A stretch of 64,000 bases of DNA. It comes from Cohnella thailandensis. Its GTDB lineage: Bacteria; Bacillota; Bacilli; Paenibacillales; Paenibacillaceae. The translations under genes and the position numbers were made by a program. Below the pieces are notes generated by a model. It searched no databases, was not told the DNA's origin, and saw only the letters and a list, made by a program, of their open reading frames with translations. Location of the stretch: NCBI RefSeq assembly GCF_014212135.1, contig NZ_JACJVQ010000003.1, positions 62,001 through 126,000 of the forward strand. The letters run 5' to 3'. Within the stretch, counting starts at the first letter, position 1. Each line of letters opens with the position of its first letter. This document shows, piece by piece, positions 1-8,716 of this stretch.

Positions 1-423
1 GCATCCTTCCCCGCCCGAGACGAACTCGCCGCGAATCGCCCAGCGGGGATCCTCCGGATAGAAGGAAATCCCTTCATAGCCCTCTAGATTTTCCGCCGCG
101 GAATCCCATACTTCCAGCAGATGATCCGAGCCCGGCTGCTCGGTCGCCATGGCGGTAAGCCTGTCCGACAGCTTCACGAGCATCTTGTCGACCGACAGCG
201 TCACGGTTCCGTCCACGATAACGCCATCGGCCGTTATGCCGTCCTTCGCCTCCGCGGACAGCGTCAGCCCCGGAAGGCCCGGAGCGAGCGGCGCCCAGAC
301 GCCCGGAAGGCCTTCCAACGTTCCCGGACGGTCGACGGAATAAAGAGCAATCATCGACAGATCCCCTTGGGGACCTGCCGCCGATTGCTCCCGGTAAGCT
401 CTCCATTCCCGCAGCGTCGTCAT
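1..423 (-). CDS. DUF1684 family protein, 3' end cut by window edge
   Basis: Partial gene; 141 residues are visible and the C-terminus lies beyond the left edge. The reading frame starts at an ATG whose first four bases (ATGA) overlap the stop of the upstream hydrolase gene, so the two are probably translationally coupled. The visible part starts MTTLREWRAYREQ and contains the FYPEDPRWAIRGEF segment, which resembles the conserved tyrosine/proline/tryptophan region of DUF1684 proteins. The function of the family is not established. No signal peptide is seen, so it is probably cytoplasmic. The family assignment is from remembered family features, not a search. Confidence 0.7.
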   Translation of the reverse strand, partial: MTTLREWRAYREQSAAGPQGDLSMIALYSVDRPGTLEGLPGVWAPLAPGLPGLTLSAEAKDGITADGVIVDGTVTLSVDKMLVKLSDRLTAMATEQPGSDHLLEVWDSAAENLEGYEGISFYPEDPRWAIRGEFVSGGEGC

Positions 424-1304
424 AGACCCGATTCTCCCGTCGAATCGCTCTTCAGGAAGTCGGTTACTTTATTAAGGAAGGAAGCATGCTCTTCGATAAA
501 CGGCATATGCCCGCTCTGCTCGAATACAACGAGCTTGGAGCCCGGAATCAGCCTGTGCATCTCCTCGGATTGGGAGATCGGGGTGATCCAATCGTATCTC
601 GCTCCCACGATAAGAGTCGGCACGCGGAGACGCGGCAGCTTGTCTCGTACGTCGTAATTCGGAATAAAGTGCTTAAAGGTATGATTCGCAACCTCCAGGG
701 ATCCGATCGGGCGGTTGCCCGTCTCCTGCATCACGACCTCATCCTGAACGTGGAAATAGAGAGGGTAGCAAATATCCCACCATCTGACCAGATGAGCGTC
801 GTCCTCTATTCTTCCTTCGAACAGCTCGGGGATGACGGCCAGCTGCTCCGCCGTCGCCGCCCGGCTTGCATACTCCAAAGCCGCCGGGTAGAAATCCTTG
901 CTAGGAGCCGTATTGACGAGCAGGAGCTTATCCAGCGATTCTGGATGCCTCGTGGCGTATACCTGGGCGACCATTCCGCCGAAGGAATGTCCCAGCACGC
1001 TGATCCTCCCGAAGCCCAAATAACGGCGAAGCTCCTCAAGGTCGTCGGCAAGCTGCTCCAGCGTGCACGTCGCGGGATCGACGCGTTCGGATTGCCCGTT
1101 GCACCTCTGGTCGACGTAGACGATCTGAACGTGTTCCGTAAGAGGGGTAAGCCACGGCTTGAAATCGGAATGGTCGCTGCCCGGCCCGCCGTGTACGGCG
1201 AATAGAACGGGCCGATGGACCATCCGGTCCTTCACCGGCACATACCCCGACCCTTCGATGTCGAAATAAAGACGAGTTCCGTTTATTTTCGCAAACATTG
1301 CCAC
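420..1304 (-). CDS. alpha/beta hydrolase, proline iminopeptidase-like (S33)
   Basis: A 294-residue single-domain hydrolase. The oxyanion-hole motif HGGPG is at about residue 38 and a DQRCNGQSE segment follows, matching the DQRGxGxS region of the S33 peptidase/proline iminopeptidase group. The nucleophile elbow GHSFGG puts the catalytic serine at about 107. The acid is probably the Asp in GARYDW and the base the His in QSGHMPF. The first codon used is GTG; an ATG two codons later is equally possible because the upstream GAGAAAG is a weak ribosome site. The substrate cannot be told from sequence. The gene is coupled to the DUF1684 gene downstream. Confidence 0.85.
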   Translation of the reverse strand: MAMFAKINGTRLYFDIEGSGYVPVKDRMVHRPVLFAVHGGPGSDHSDFKPWLTPLTEHVQIVYVDQRCNGQSERVDPATCTLEQLADDLEELRRYLGFGRISVLGHSFGGMVAQVYATRHPESLDKLLLVNTAPSKDFYPAALEYASRAATAEQLAVIPELFEGRIEDDAHLVRWWDICYPLYFHVQDEVVMQETGNRPIGSLEVANHTFKHFIPNYDVRDKLPRLRVPTLIVGARYDWITPISQSEEMHRLIPGSKLVVFEQSGHMPFIEEHASFLNKVTDFLKSDSTGESGL

Positions 1305-1544
1305 ACTTCGCTTTCTCGATGTCGATTACAACCATGCTTCCCATTATCCAATACGGGCAATCTCGGGTCAACAACCCCGGAGAACGGCGCTAAACGAATG
1401 TAAAACGAGAGTAGACAAAGGTGCCTTATTTCGTAAATTCTAAGTAAAATAGGAGATAAAGGCGTATTTTAAAAGGATTTTTATTTTACAGCTTAGAAGG
1501 CTTGAATTAAAATGATTCTGATCCGTTGAAAGCAGGTGACGTCA

Positions 1545-1994
1545 TTGAGCACGGAATTCCAAGTCAGTCCCGACATGATCGTTCAGATGTACAATCAAAT
1601 ATCCAAGCACTTCTCCAGCCAGCGCGTACGGAAGCTTGCCGAACATCTAAGGAAAAACGATTTATCGCTCAACCAGTTTTCGGTCTTGAACATCGTTCAC
1701 CACCAGAAGGATTGCTCCTCCATTCACTTGGCTAATCATCTGTCCCTCAAGGCCGCATCCATGACCTATATTATCGACTTATTGGTAAAGAGGGGGCTAG
1801 TCGATCGAATAGAAAACCCTGACGATCGCAGAAGCCACTTCATTAATTTGACCGAAGAGGGAGCGAAGCTTCTCACCGTTCCCGAAGACGCCGAAGATCT
1901 CGCAAGATCCTTCGAGAACATGGAGCAAGAAGAGCTGAATATGCTTTATCTCTCTCTCGGAATTTTAAAGAATAAATTACTTAAATCGACATGA
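1545..1994 (+). CDS. MarR family transcriptional regulator
   Basis: A roughly 149-residue winged-helix regulator. The DNA-binding region reads LSLKAASMTYIIDLLVKRGLVDR, followed by the wing NPDDRRSHFINLTEEG, which is the MarR signature (D-D-R-R in the beta-wing). I place the start at TTG 1545 because AGGTGA lies five bases upstream; an in-frame GTG at 1536 overlaps that ribosome site and is less likely. The gene stands alone. The next gene on the same strand (a MscS channel) is 85 bp away and may be a target or simply adjacent. The ligand is unknown. Confidence 0.85.
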   Translation: MSTEFQVSPDMIVQMYNQISKHFSSQRVRKLAEHLRKNDLSLNQFSVLNIVHHQKDCSSIHLANHLSLKAASMTYIIDLLVKRGLVDRIENPDDRRSHFINLTEEGAKLLTVPEDAEDLARSFENMEQEELNMLYLSLGILKNKLLKST

Positions 1995-2078
1995 CAAGTA
2001 GCTATTCGAATGACCAAGTAAGCGGTACATCCCTAACGGCATTCGTCATCCATTATCGGCTTTAGGGAGGAATCGCTT

Positions 2079-3170
2079 ATGGATTGGCTCGAAACATTCA
2101 TTGACCGCATTCGGGGCAAAGAGCTGCTGATCGCGCTCGGCATCGTTTTTCTTTTCTATCTAATCAGCCTGTTCTTCACCAGGTTGCTGTTGCCGAGGCT
2201 GCTGCGCCGTTGGGCTCATGGGGAGGATTCGGCCTCGTGGATGAACTCCGTCCGCAAGCCCTCCCATGCCCTGTTTCTGCTGATCGGAATCTATGCGGCG
2301 TTGGAATTCTACGTTCCTTCCGGTTGGGCGCACGAACCGCTGCTGCAAAAAATCGTCCGGAGCCTCGCCGTCTTCTTCGCTAGCTGGGCATTGTACAATA
2401 TCGCCGCGGTTTCCTCCGCCGTGTTTCAATCGATCTACCGGCGGCTTGGCAAGGACGAATCGAGCATGCTCATTCCTTTCCTCTCCAAGGTCATCCGCTT
2501 CCTTATCGGCGCGCTGGCGCTGGCGGCGATCGCGACGGACTGGGGCTTCAACGTGAACGGAGTCGTCGCCGGCATGGGGCTTGGCAGCCTGGCCGTCGCC
2601 TTGGCGGCCAAGGATACCCTTAGCAACGTGATCGGCGGAATCGTCATCATCACGGAGAAGCCCTTCTCCAAGGGAGATTGGATTCTGACTCCAAGCGTCG
2701 AAGGCTTCGTGGAGGACATCACGTTCCGCAGCTCCAAAATCCGCACGTTCGCCGATTCCGTCGTGACGGTGCCGAACGCCACGCTCGCCAGCCAGCCGAT
2801 CACGAATTGGAGCCGAATGGGCAAGCGCCGCGTGACGTATACGTTCGGAGTCGCCCTGGATACGGATCCGGTCGCTCTCGAAAGAGCCGTCTCCCGCATC
2901 GAGATGGAGCTTCGCCTGAACGATGAGATCCACCCCGATCTCGTCATGGTTCGGTTTAACGAATTCATGCAGGGCTCGCTCGGCATCTTTATTTACTTCT
3001 TCACGAATACGACGGTGTGGGTCGAGCACACGAGAATCCGCCAGGACATCAACTTCATGATTCTCGAAGTGCTTGCAAGCGAAGGGATCAAGTTGGCCTA
3101 CCCGATCCAGCGCGTTCTGCTCGAATCCGAGGCTTCGGAACGGAGGTTCCCGGTCGAGGCCGGGCTGTAG
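2079..3170 (+). CDS. small-conductance mechanosensitive channel, MscS family
   Basis: A 363-residue integral membrane protein. It has four hydrophobic segments (about residues 15-37, 65-85, 95-115 and 135-160). A glycine/alanine-rich pore helix follows (GVVAGMGLGSLAVALAAKDT, about 162-181), then the beta domain with the PFSKGDWI motif, which is diagnostic for MscS. It would form a homomeric channel that releases solutes during hypo-osmotic shock. A clear AGGGAGG ribosome site precedes the ATG. The length fits the YhdY/YnaI-like subgroup more than E. coli MscS (286 aa). A strong terminator follows at 3214. Confidence 0.93.
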   Translation: MDWLETFIDRIRGKELLIALGIVFLFYLISLFFTRLLLPRLLRRWAHGEDSASWMNSVRKPSHALFLLIGIYAALEFYVPSGWAHEPLLQKIVRSLAVFFASWALYNIAAVSSAVFQSIYRRLGKDESSMLIPFLSKVIRFLIGALALAAIATDWGFNVNGVVAGMGLGSLAVALAAKDTLSNVIGGIVIITEKPFSKGDWILTPSVEGFVEDITFRSSKIRTFADSVVTVPNATLASQPITNWSRMGKRRVTYTFGVALDTDPVALERAVSRIEMELRLNDEIHPDLVMVRFNEFMQGSLGIFIYFFTNTTVWVEHTRIRQDINFMILEVLASEGIKLAYPIQRVLLESEASERRFPVEAGL

Positions 3171-3213
3171 CTTCAACCGAATTTCCGGCCCTCCGTACGG
3201 CAAGTCAACCGCG

Positions 3214-3259
3214 CAAAACGGCGAAGCGCCCTTTCAAAGCAGGGCGCTTCGCCGTTTTG
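3214..3259 (+). terminator. rho-independent terminator after the MscS gene
   Basis: A 19-bp perfect inverted repeat (CAAAACGGCGAAGCGCCCT and its complement) around an 8-base loop. The 3' arm ends in GTTTTGTC. Confidence 0.85.
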
Positions 3260-3282
3260 TCAAATATTATTCGCCTTCCTCA

Positions 3283-3311
3283 TTGACGATGATAATTATT
3301 ATCAATAAAAT
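3283..3311 (+). promoter_or_regulatory. sigma-A promoter with Fur box in the spacer
   Basis: -35 TTGACG (3283-3288) and -10 TAAAAT (3306-3311) are separated by 17 bp. The palindrome TGATAATTATTATCA (3290-3304) fills almost the whole spacer and matches the Bacillus 7-1-7 Fur consensus at every position. Iron-loaded Fur bound here would block RNA polymerase, so the downstream reductase should be induced by iron starvation. Confidence 0.9.
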
Positions 3312-3379
3312 AGAGGTATACCTTTCGAACTATATTGCCTTAACGAAGGCGATTCCTATACGGAAAGAAGGACCGACAC

Positions 3380-4432
3380 GTGAACGAACAGCTTGAGCTA
3401 TACGACGTGACGATAATCGGCGGAGGCCCCGCCGGAATGTATACGGCATTCTACAGCGGCATGAGGGATCTGAAGACGAAGCTGATCGATGCCAACGACC
3501 AGCTGGGCGGCCGGATCCTCATTTACCCGGAGAAGATGATCTGGGACGTGGGGGGCCTAACCCCGACTCTCGGCAGCAAGCTGATCGAGCAGTTGAAGCA
3601 GCAGGCCATGACCTTCGATCCGACGATCGTGCTCGGCCAGCAGATCGTGAAGCTCGAGCGCCAGGCGGACGGAACGCTGCTGCTTACTTCGGCTAACGGG
3701 GAGCGCCATTGGTCCAAAACCGTCGTCCTGGCCATCGGCTACGGCATCCTGGAGCACGCGAAGCTGGAGATCGAAGGAGCCGACCGCTTCGAAGTCTCCA
3801 ACCTGCACTACACCGTGCAGGAGCTGGAGGTCTTCCGCGGCAAGCGCGTCCTGATCTCCGGAGGCGGCGACTCCGCGGTAGACTGGGCGAACGCGCTCGA
3901 GCCGATCGCGAAGAGCCTCACGGTCGTCCATCGCCGCGACAAGTTCGGCGGGCATGAACGGAACGTCGCCAAAATGAAGGAATCCTCGGCCAGAGTTCTC
4001 ACCCCTTGCGTCGTCGATTCCCTGCACAGCAAGAACGGCTGCGATATCGACCAGGTGACGATCTCTTACATCGAGAGCGGAGAGAGCGAATGCATCGATG
4101 TCGACGCGGTCGTCGTCAGCCATGGCTTGCGCTACAACTTCGGCCCCGTGAGGGACTGGGGGCTCGACATGACCGAATGGAACGCCAAAGTCGGTCCGGG
4201 CCTGCAGACGAACATCCCGGGAGTATTCGCGGCGGGCGACTTCGTCGATCACGGCGGCAAGGTGCGGCTGATCGCGGGAACGTTCACCGATGCCGTGCTT
4301 GCGCTCAACAGCGCCAAGCTCTATATCGAGCCCGATGCCGAGAAGGTCGCTTACGTCTCCTCGCATAACTCCAAGTTCAAAGAGCGCAACAAGGCGCTCG
4401 GCGTGAAGGTGGACGAGGACGACGAGCACTGA
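3380..4432 (+). CDS. ferredoxin/flavodoxin-NADP+ reductase (YumC/YcgT type)
   Basis: A 350-residue thioredoxin-reductase-like flavoprotein without the CxxC redox pair. FAD-binding [12 protein letters not shown] is at about 13-24, the NADP-binding [11 protein letters not shown] at about 162-172 with VVHRRDKF after it, and the second FAD motif [11 protein letters not shown] at about 285-295. This arrangement is that of the B. subtilis YumC/YcgT ferredoxin-NADP reductases. YcgT is the Fur-regulated paralogue, which agrees with the perfect Fur box at 3290. It probably supplies electrons for ferric-siderophore reduction or flavodoxin under low iron. The start is GTG with AGAAGGA seven bases upstream. 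Confidence 0.92.
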   Translation: MNEQLELYDVTIIGGGPAGMYTAFYSGMRDLKTKLIDANDQLGGRILIYPEKMIWDVGGLTPTLGSKLIEQLKQQAMTFDPTIVLGQQIVKLERQADGTLLLTSANGERHWSKTVVLAIGYGILEHAKLEIEGADRFEVSNLHYTVQELEVFRGKRVLISGGGDSAVDWANALEPIAKSLTVVHRRDKFGGHERNVAKMKESSARVLTPCVVDSLHSKNGCDIDQVTISYIESGESECIDVDAVVVSHGLRYNFGPVRDWGLDMTEWNAKVGPGLQTNIPGVFAAGDFVDHGGKVRLIAGTFTDAVLALNSAKLYIEPDAEKVAYVSSHNSKFKERNKALGVKVDEDDEH

Positions 4433-4444
4433 TCCCAATAAAAT

Positions 4445-4483
4445 AAAAGCCGAGTTTCTCCCGAACGGGGGAACTCGGCTTTT
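4445..4483 (+). terminator. terminator between convergent reductase and aguB
   Basis: Hairpin with arms AAAAGCCGAGTT / AACTCGGCTTTT around a C/G-rich loop. A-rich and T-rich flanks suit termination from both sides. Confidence 0.85.
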
Positions 4484-4490
4484 GCTTTGT

Positions 4491-5366
4491 TTAGATCATC
4501 GTGCTTCCGTCGTAGGAGGCAATGACGCGATACAGGTCGGGACGCCGATCGCGGAAAATCCCCCATTCGATGCGTTGAACCTCCAGCTGGTCGAGGTCGA
4601 ATTCGGCCACGAGCGTCGTCTCCTCCGCGCGCCCCGCTTCCTTCACCAGGTTGCCCTGCGGGCCGGCGATGAAGGAGGAGCCGTAGAAGGTGATCGAAGA
4701 ATCGTCGTCCGATTCTTCCCCGACGCGATTCGAGGCGATGACCGGCATCAGGTTGCTCGCGGCATGGCCGCGCATGCACATCTGCCAGTGATCCTTCGAA
4801 TCGATCGAGCCGTCCTGAGGCTCCGAGCCGATCGCCGTCGGGTAGAACAGAAGCTCCGCTCCCATGAGCGCCATGCAGCGCGCCGCTTCCGGGTACCATT
4901 GGTCCCAGCAGACGCCGACGCCGATTTTCGCATAGCGGGTATTCCACACTTTGAACCCCGTATCTCCCGGATTGAAGTAGAACTTCTCCTCGTACCCCGG
5001 TCCGTCCGGAATATGGCTTTTGCGATACGTTCCAAGCACGGAACCGTCCGCGTCGATGACCGCGAGGGAATTGTAACGGGCGTAGTTCTTTTTCTCGTAG
5101 AAGCTGATCGGCAGCACCACTTGAAGCTCCTTGGCGACCTTCTTGAAGTGATTCACCGCTTTGTTGTTCTCCAGCTCCGTCGCGTATACGTAATAGTCCG
5201 ACTTCTCCTTCTGGCAGAAGTACGGCGTCTCGAACAGCTCCTGAATGAGGATGATCTGGGCGCCTTGGGCGGCTGCCTCGCGCACGAGCTTGTCCGCCTT
5301 GGCGATGTTCTCCTCAATGTTGCAGGAACAAGCCATCTGCGTGGCCGCTACGGTTACTTTTCTCAC
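4491..5366 (-). CDS. aguB: N-carbamoylputrescine amidase
   Basis: A 291-residue nitrilase-superfamily enzyme that hydrolyses N-carbamoylputrescine to putrescine, CO2 and ammonia. The catalytic triad is visible: Glu43 (in QELFETPYF), Lys116 (in YRKSHIPDGPGYEEKFYF) and Cys153 (in GVGVCWDQWYPE). The substrate-specific segments match plant/bacterial AguB. The start is the GTG at 5366, where GGAGGAG lies upstream and the GTGA overlaps the aguA stop. A longer in-frame extension would run back into aguA and is not credible. The two overlapping genes form an agmatine-to-putrescine route. Confidence 0.95.
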   Translation of the reverse strand: MRKVTVAATQMACSCNIEENIAKADKLVREAAAQGAQIILIQELFETPYFCQKEKSDYYVYATELENNKAVNHFKKVAKELQVVLPISFYEKKNYARYNSLAVIDADGSVLGTYRKSHIPDGPGYEEKFYFNPGDTGFKVWNTRYAKIGVGVCWDQWYPEAARCMALMGAELLFYPTAIGSEPQDGSIDSKDHWQMCMRGHAASNLMPVIASNRVGEESDDDSSITFYGSSFIAGPQGNLVKEAGRAEETTLVAEFDLDQLEVQRIEWGIFRDRRPDLYRVIASYDGSTMI

Positions 5367-6403
5367 TTGGCTGCTCCTCCTTGTCGCGGCATTTGCTGCG
5401 TCGTGCAATGCACGTTGCCGCCTTCTTTGATAATGGCCATTCCGTCTACCGTCCGGATCTTGCGGTTCGGGAACGTCGCCTGCAGGATCCGCTCCGCCTC
5501 GCGGTCGGCTTCCGCCGCCGGACCGCCGAATACCGGCAGCACGATGCCGCCGTTCACGAAGTAGAAGTTAAGATAGCTTAGCGTCAGACGGCTGTCCTCG
5601 AACATGGCCTTCGGAGGCTGGGGAATCTTGACGATGTCCAGTTTGCGCCCCTTCGCGTCCGTCTCCTCCGCCAGGATCCGCAGGTTCTCCTGCGTAATCG
5701 CATAGTTCTCGTCGGAAGGATCTTCGCATACTTGGATGATCACCTTGCCGGGAGCCGCGAAGCATGCGATGTTGTCGACATGGCCGTCCGTCTCGTCGCC
5801 GTCCAACCCGCGCTTCAGCCAAATCACCTTACGGACGTTAAGGAACTTCTTCAGGTTCTCCTCGACCTCCTCGCGGCTCAGCTCCGGGTTGCGGTTCGGG
5901 TTCAGCAGGCACTCTTCCGTCGTGATGACGGTGCCTTCCCCGTCGACATGCAGGGAACCGCCCTCCATGACGAGAGGAGCGTCGAAGCGGCGGGCGCCGA
6001 CGCGATCCAGAATCTGCGGCGCGACCGCATCGTCCAGATCCCAAGGGGCGTACTTGCCGCCCCAGGCGTTAAACTTCCAGTTCACGCCCGCGAGCTCTCC
6101 GTCCTTGCCGACGACGAAGGTCGGGCCGTTGTCCCGCAGCCAAGCGTCGCTGTGCGGGATAACGACCAGTTCGATATTGGACTGGTCCAGATAACGCTGC
6201 GCCAGCTCCGCGTCGGCGGCGTTGACGAGCACGGATACCGGCTCGAACTCGGCGATCGCCTTCACGATCTGGGCGTAGCCGGCGCAGACCTCCTCGTGGT
6301 CTTCGGGGTATACCATCGAATCCTTCACCGGCCAGGACATGAACGTGCGCTCGTGTTCCGTCCATTCGGGAGGCATCGTAAATTGAAGCTCTTGTGGGTT
6401 CAC
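5363..6403 (-). CDS. aguA: agmatine deiminase
   Basis: A 346-residue enzyme of the guanidine-modifying (peptidylarginine deiminase-like) family that converts agmatine to N-carbamoylputrescine. The visible signatures are PPEWTEHERTFMSWP at the N-terminus, HSDAWLRDNGPTFVV (about 121-135), MEGGSLHVDGEGT, DETDGHVDN with the catalytic His, and GGNVHCTTQQMP with the catalytic Cys at about 333. The start is GTG. The gene overlaps aguB by four bases, so the pathway is co-translated. No arginine decarboxylase is in the window, so agmatine must come from elsewhere. Confidence 0.95.
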   Translation of the reverse strand: MNPQELQFTMPPEWTEHERTFMSWPVKDSMVYPEDHEEVCAGYAQIVKAIAEFEPVSVLVNAADAELAQRYLDQSNIELVVIPHSDAWLRDNGPTFVVGKDGELAGVNWKFNAWGGKYAPWDLDDAVAPQILDRVGARRFDAPLVMEGGSLHVDGEGTVITTEECLLNPNRNPELSREEVEENLKKFLNVRKVIWLKRGLDGDETDGHVDNIACFAAPGKVIIQVCEDPSDENYAITQENLRILAEETDAKGRKLDIVKIPQPPKAMFEDSRLTLSYLNFYFVNGGIVLPVFGGPAAEADREAERILQATFPNRKIRTVDGMAIIKEGGNVHCTTQQMPRQGGAAK

Positions 6404-6642
6404 AGCGATTCAGCTCTCTTTATCGTATTTTCTCAGAACATCATATACGATATGCCTTACGATCTCAATGACGGAGGAGGCTTGGAAATATTCTCAGCAT
6501 CGCCTACATCACCAGCCCCTTACTCCTTGCCTATGAAGCAATTCTCATCTACACCCCGCCTCCGATCTGTTATACTCGACTTACGATCGGAGGCTCTTAG
6601 AGCGAAGAAGCCTCCCACCACGAAGAAGAAAGAGGAATTCCA

Positions 6643-7515
6643 ATGCCTGACATTCCCTCCGCAGAGGCCAACGATAGGGAGATCATCCCCTTAAGCCATC
6701 TGCGAGCCGACTGCGAGAGCTGCTTCGGCTTATGCTGCGCGGCGCTGCCTTTCGCCGCATCGAGCGACTTCGCCAAGGACAAGGCGGCCGGGCAGCCTTG
6801 CCCGGAGCTGCGCGACGATTATCGCTGCGGCATCCATAGCAAGCTAAGGCCGAGCGGCTACCGCGGCTGCACGGTCTACGACTGCTTCGGCGCCGGCCAG
6901 AAGGTGTCGCAGCTCACCTTCGAAGGACGCGGCTGGAAGGAAGCCCCCGACGCCTCCGCCCGAATGTTCGAGGTATTCCCGATCATGTGGCAGCTCCACG
7001 AGCTCCTCTGGTTCCTGACCGACGCGTTATCCCGCGAGCCTGCCGAGCCGATTCGCCATGAGCTCCTGCAGGCGCTCCGGGACACGGACGAGCTTACCAG
7101 GCTGAACCCGGACAAGCTGCTTCAACTGTCCGTATCCGCCCAGCGGGCGGCCGTGAACCCGCTGCTGCACCAGGTCAGCGAGCTTGTTCGCCAAGAGGCG
7201 CGCAAGCGATTCAAGGGCCCGCTTCGCACGCCCAAGAAGGCCGGGCGAGGCGCCGACCTGATCGGGGCCAAGCTCCGGGAAGCCGATCTGCGCTGCGCGA
7301 ACCTGAGAGGCGCTTACCTGATCGCCGCCGACCTGCGCGAGGCCGATCTGAGGTCCGCCGACTTGATCGGAGCCGATCTGCGCGACACGGACCTGCGCGG
7401 CGCCGATCTGACGGACGCCCTCTTCGTCTCCCAATCGCAGCTGAATGCCGCCAAGGGCGACCAGACGACCCGCATTCCGGCAAGGCTGTCGCGCCCCGAC
7501 CATTGGCAGAGCTAA
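6643..7515 (+). CDS. cysteine-cluster (YkgJ-like) protein with C-terminal pentapeptide repeats
   Basis: A 290-residue two-part protein. The N-terminal part has CESCFGLCC (about 24-32), then C-P-E-L, YRCGIH, GCTVYDCFG. This spacing recalls the putative metal-chelating CxxCxxxCC (YkgJ-like) domain. A helical middle follows. Residues about 200-265 are a run of A(D/N)LR-type pentapeptide repeats (ADLIG AKLRE ADLRC ANLRG and so on, about 13 repeats), predicted to form a short right-handed beta-helix. There is no signal peptide. The start is the ATG after AGAGGA. The role is unknown; the combination suggests a metal-binding scaffold rather than a gyrase-protecting Qnr protein, which would be entirely repeats. 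Confidence 0.8.
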   Translation: MPDIPSAEANDREIIPLSHLRADCESCFGLCCAALPFAASSDFAKDKAAGQPCPELRDDYRCGIHSKLRPSGYRGCTVYDCFGAGQKVSQLTFEGRGWKEAPDASARMFEVFPIMWQLHELLWFLTDALSREPAEPIRHELLQALRDTDELTRLNPDKLLQLSVSAQRAAVNPLLHQVSELVRQEARKRFKGPLRTPKKAGRGADLIGAKLREADLRCANLRGAYLIAADLREADLRSADLIGADLRDTDLRGADLTDALFVSQSQLNAAKGDQTTRIPARLSRPDHWQS

Positions 7516-7625
7516 CTCTATCGGCAGACGACGTCGCCGGAAGATGCGGAGAGGCACCGTCAAGAGGATGACAAGCTCGGAACGACAGCGAACACGCGCA
7601 GAAGAGATGCAAATGCCAAATCGAC

Positions 7626-7676
7626 AAAAAGGCTCCCTCGCCGGCCTTGGATGGACCTGAAGCGAGACAGCCTTTT
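7626..7676 (-). terminator. terminator of the envelope-sugar operon
   Basis: Inverted repeat AAAAGGCTGTCTCGC / GGCGAGGGAGCCTTTTT read on the minus strand, with a T-run at the 3' end, 12 bp after the last gene of the operon. Confidence 0.7.
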
Positions 7677-7687
7677 GCCTATTTGGC

Positions 7688-8005
7688 TTATCCTTTACCT
7701 TGAAGCCTTCCCTTCGAACCCTGCGCGGCCTTCGCCTTGTCCGTGTTCCTCATCAGGATCAGGTTGCGGGCATAGATAAAGACCCCGGGAACCTGCCCCA
7801 GAATGTACACAGGGTCCCTCCGGTAGATGGCATAGACGGACAGAATCGAGCTGCCCAGAATGCCGAATACCCAGAAGGACTTCGTCACGATGCTCTGCTT
7901 CGCTTTCTCGCTGGCGATCCACTGGACGACGAAACGTCCGGTGAACATAAGCTGCCCGATCAAGCCGAAGCCGACCCAGAACCATTCCCGCGCGTGACCG
8001 GCCAT
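7688..8005 (-). CDS. small membrane protein, lipid-A-disaccharide-synthase N-terminal (LAB_N) family
   Basis: A 105-residue protein with three hydrophobic segments (about 8-25, 40-60 and 65-85). It has the conserved WFWVGFGLIGQLMFTGRFVVQW and SFWVFGILGS blocks of the LAB_N family, plus GQVPGVFIYARNL near the end. The family is named for the membrane domain fused to some LpxB proteins. A Gram-positive has no lipid A, and the stand-alone proteins usually accompany a polyprenyl-phosphate sugar transferase, as here. A role in flipping or handling lipid-linked sugars is inference. The start ATG is preceded by AGGGGCGAG; the gap to the glycosyltransferase is 3 bp. Confidence 0.85.
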   Translation of the reverse strand: MAGHAREWFWVGFGLIGQLMFTGRFVVQWIASEKAKQSIVTKSFWVFGILGSSILSVYAIYRRDPVYILGQVPGVFIYARNLILMRNTDKAKAAQGSKGRLQGKG

Positions 8006-8008
8006 CGT

Positions 8009-8716
8009 TTACTCGCCCCTGATCTGGTAGTTTATCGTTCGCTTGCGAAGCCATCCGATGACGATCGCGTCCATCAGCCCGACGAACGCCCGGTTAAGAA
8101 CCCCGTACTTCGAGGTGCCTGCCGTTCTCTCGCGGTGGCCGACCGGAACCTCGACGACGCTGAAGCCGTTCATTCTCGCCAAGGTCGGCAGGAACCGGTG
8201 GAAGCCTTCGTACAGATTGAAGCTCTGGGCCACTTCCCGTTTGAAGAGCTTCATCGGGCACCCGGTGTCCTGGATCCGATCCCCGGTAATCTTGTTGCGC
8301 ACCCCGTTGCCCACTTTGGACGAGACCTTTTTGACCAGCGTGTCCTTGCGGTCGACCCGGGTTCCGTTCGCGAAATCATACTGCTCCATATAAGGAAGAA
8401 GCTTGACGATGTCTTCCGGGAACGTCTGCAGGTCTCCGTCCATCAGCGCGACATAACGGCCTTCGGCTGCCTTCAAGCCCGCGGAGATCGCCGCCGTCTG
8501 CCCGCAGTTTTGCTCGAAGTGGATGACCCGAATCTTCGCGTCGCTCTCCGCGAGCTTATCGAGCTGGGGACCGCTGCCATCCGTGCTGCCGTCGTTGACC
8601 AATATGATCTCGTATTCCCCGACATGCGGATCGAGCGCCCCCGTAATCGCAAAATAAAGCCTCATCAAGTCGTCGCGCTCGTTATAGATCGGAACGACTA
8701 CCGACACTTCCTTCAT
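8009..8716 (-). CDS. GT2 family polyprenyl-phosphate glycosyltransferase (DPM1-like)
   Basis: A 235-residue GT-A fold enzyme. It starts MKEVSVVVPIYNERDDL and contains NDGSTDGSGPQL, CGQTAAISAGLKAAEG and the metal-binding MDGDLQTFPEDI (D-x-D). DTGCPMKLFKRE and GFHRFLPTLARMNGF are typical of dolichol/undecaprenyl-phosphate mannose or glucose synthases. Unlike GtrB/CsbB it lacks two C-terminal membrane helices. The LAB_N protein encoded next may supply the membrane part. The ATG at 8716 overlaps the epimerase stop (ATGA). It probably charges undecaprenyl phosphate with a sugar for cell-wall or polymer decoration. Confidence 0.9.
   Translation of the reverse strand: MKEVSVVVPIYNERDDLMRLYFAITGALDPHVGEYEIILVNDGSTDGSGPQLDKLAESDAKIRVIHFEQNCGQTAAISAGLKAAEGRYVALMDGDLQTFPEDIVKLLPYMEQYDFANGTRVDRKDTLVKKVSSKVGNGVRNKITGDRIQDTGCPMKLFKREVAQSFNLYEGFHRFLPTLARMNGFSVVEVPVGHRERTAGTSKYGVLNRAFVGLMDAIVIGWLRKRTINYQIRGE

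Noticed and set aside
74..406. A 110-residue minus-strand frame near the left edge
   Set aside because: It is the shadow of the DUF1684 frame, which is open to the edge, conserved in motif and coupled to the upstream gene by ATGA.
7688..8005. Evidence for lipid A biosynthesis
   Set aside because: The family name comes from fused LpxB proteins. No LpxB, LpxC or other lipid A genes are present, and the rest of the window is Gram-positive in type.
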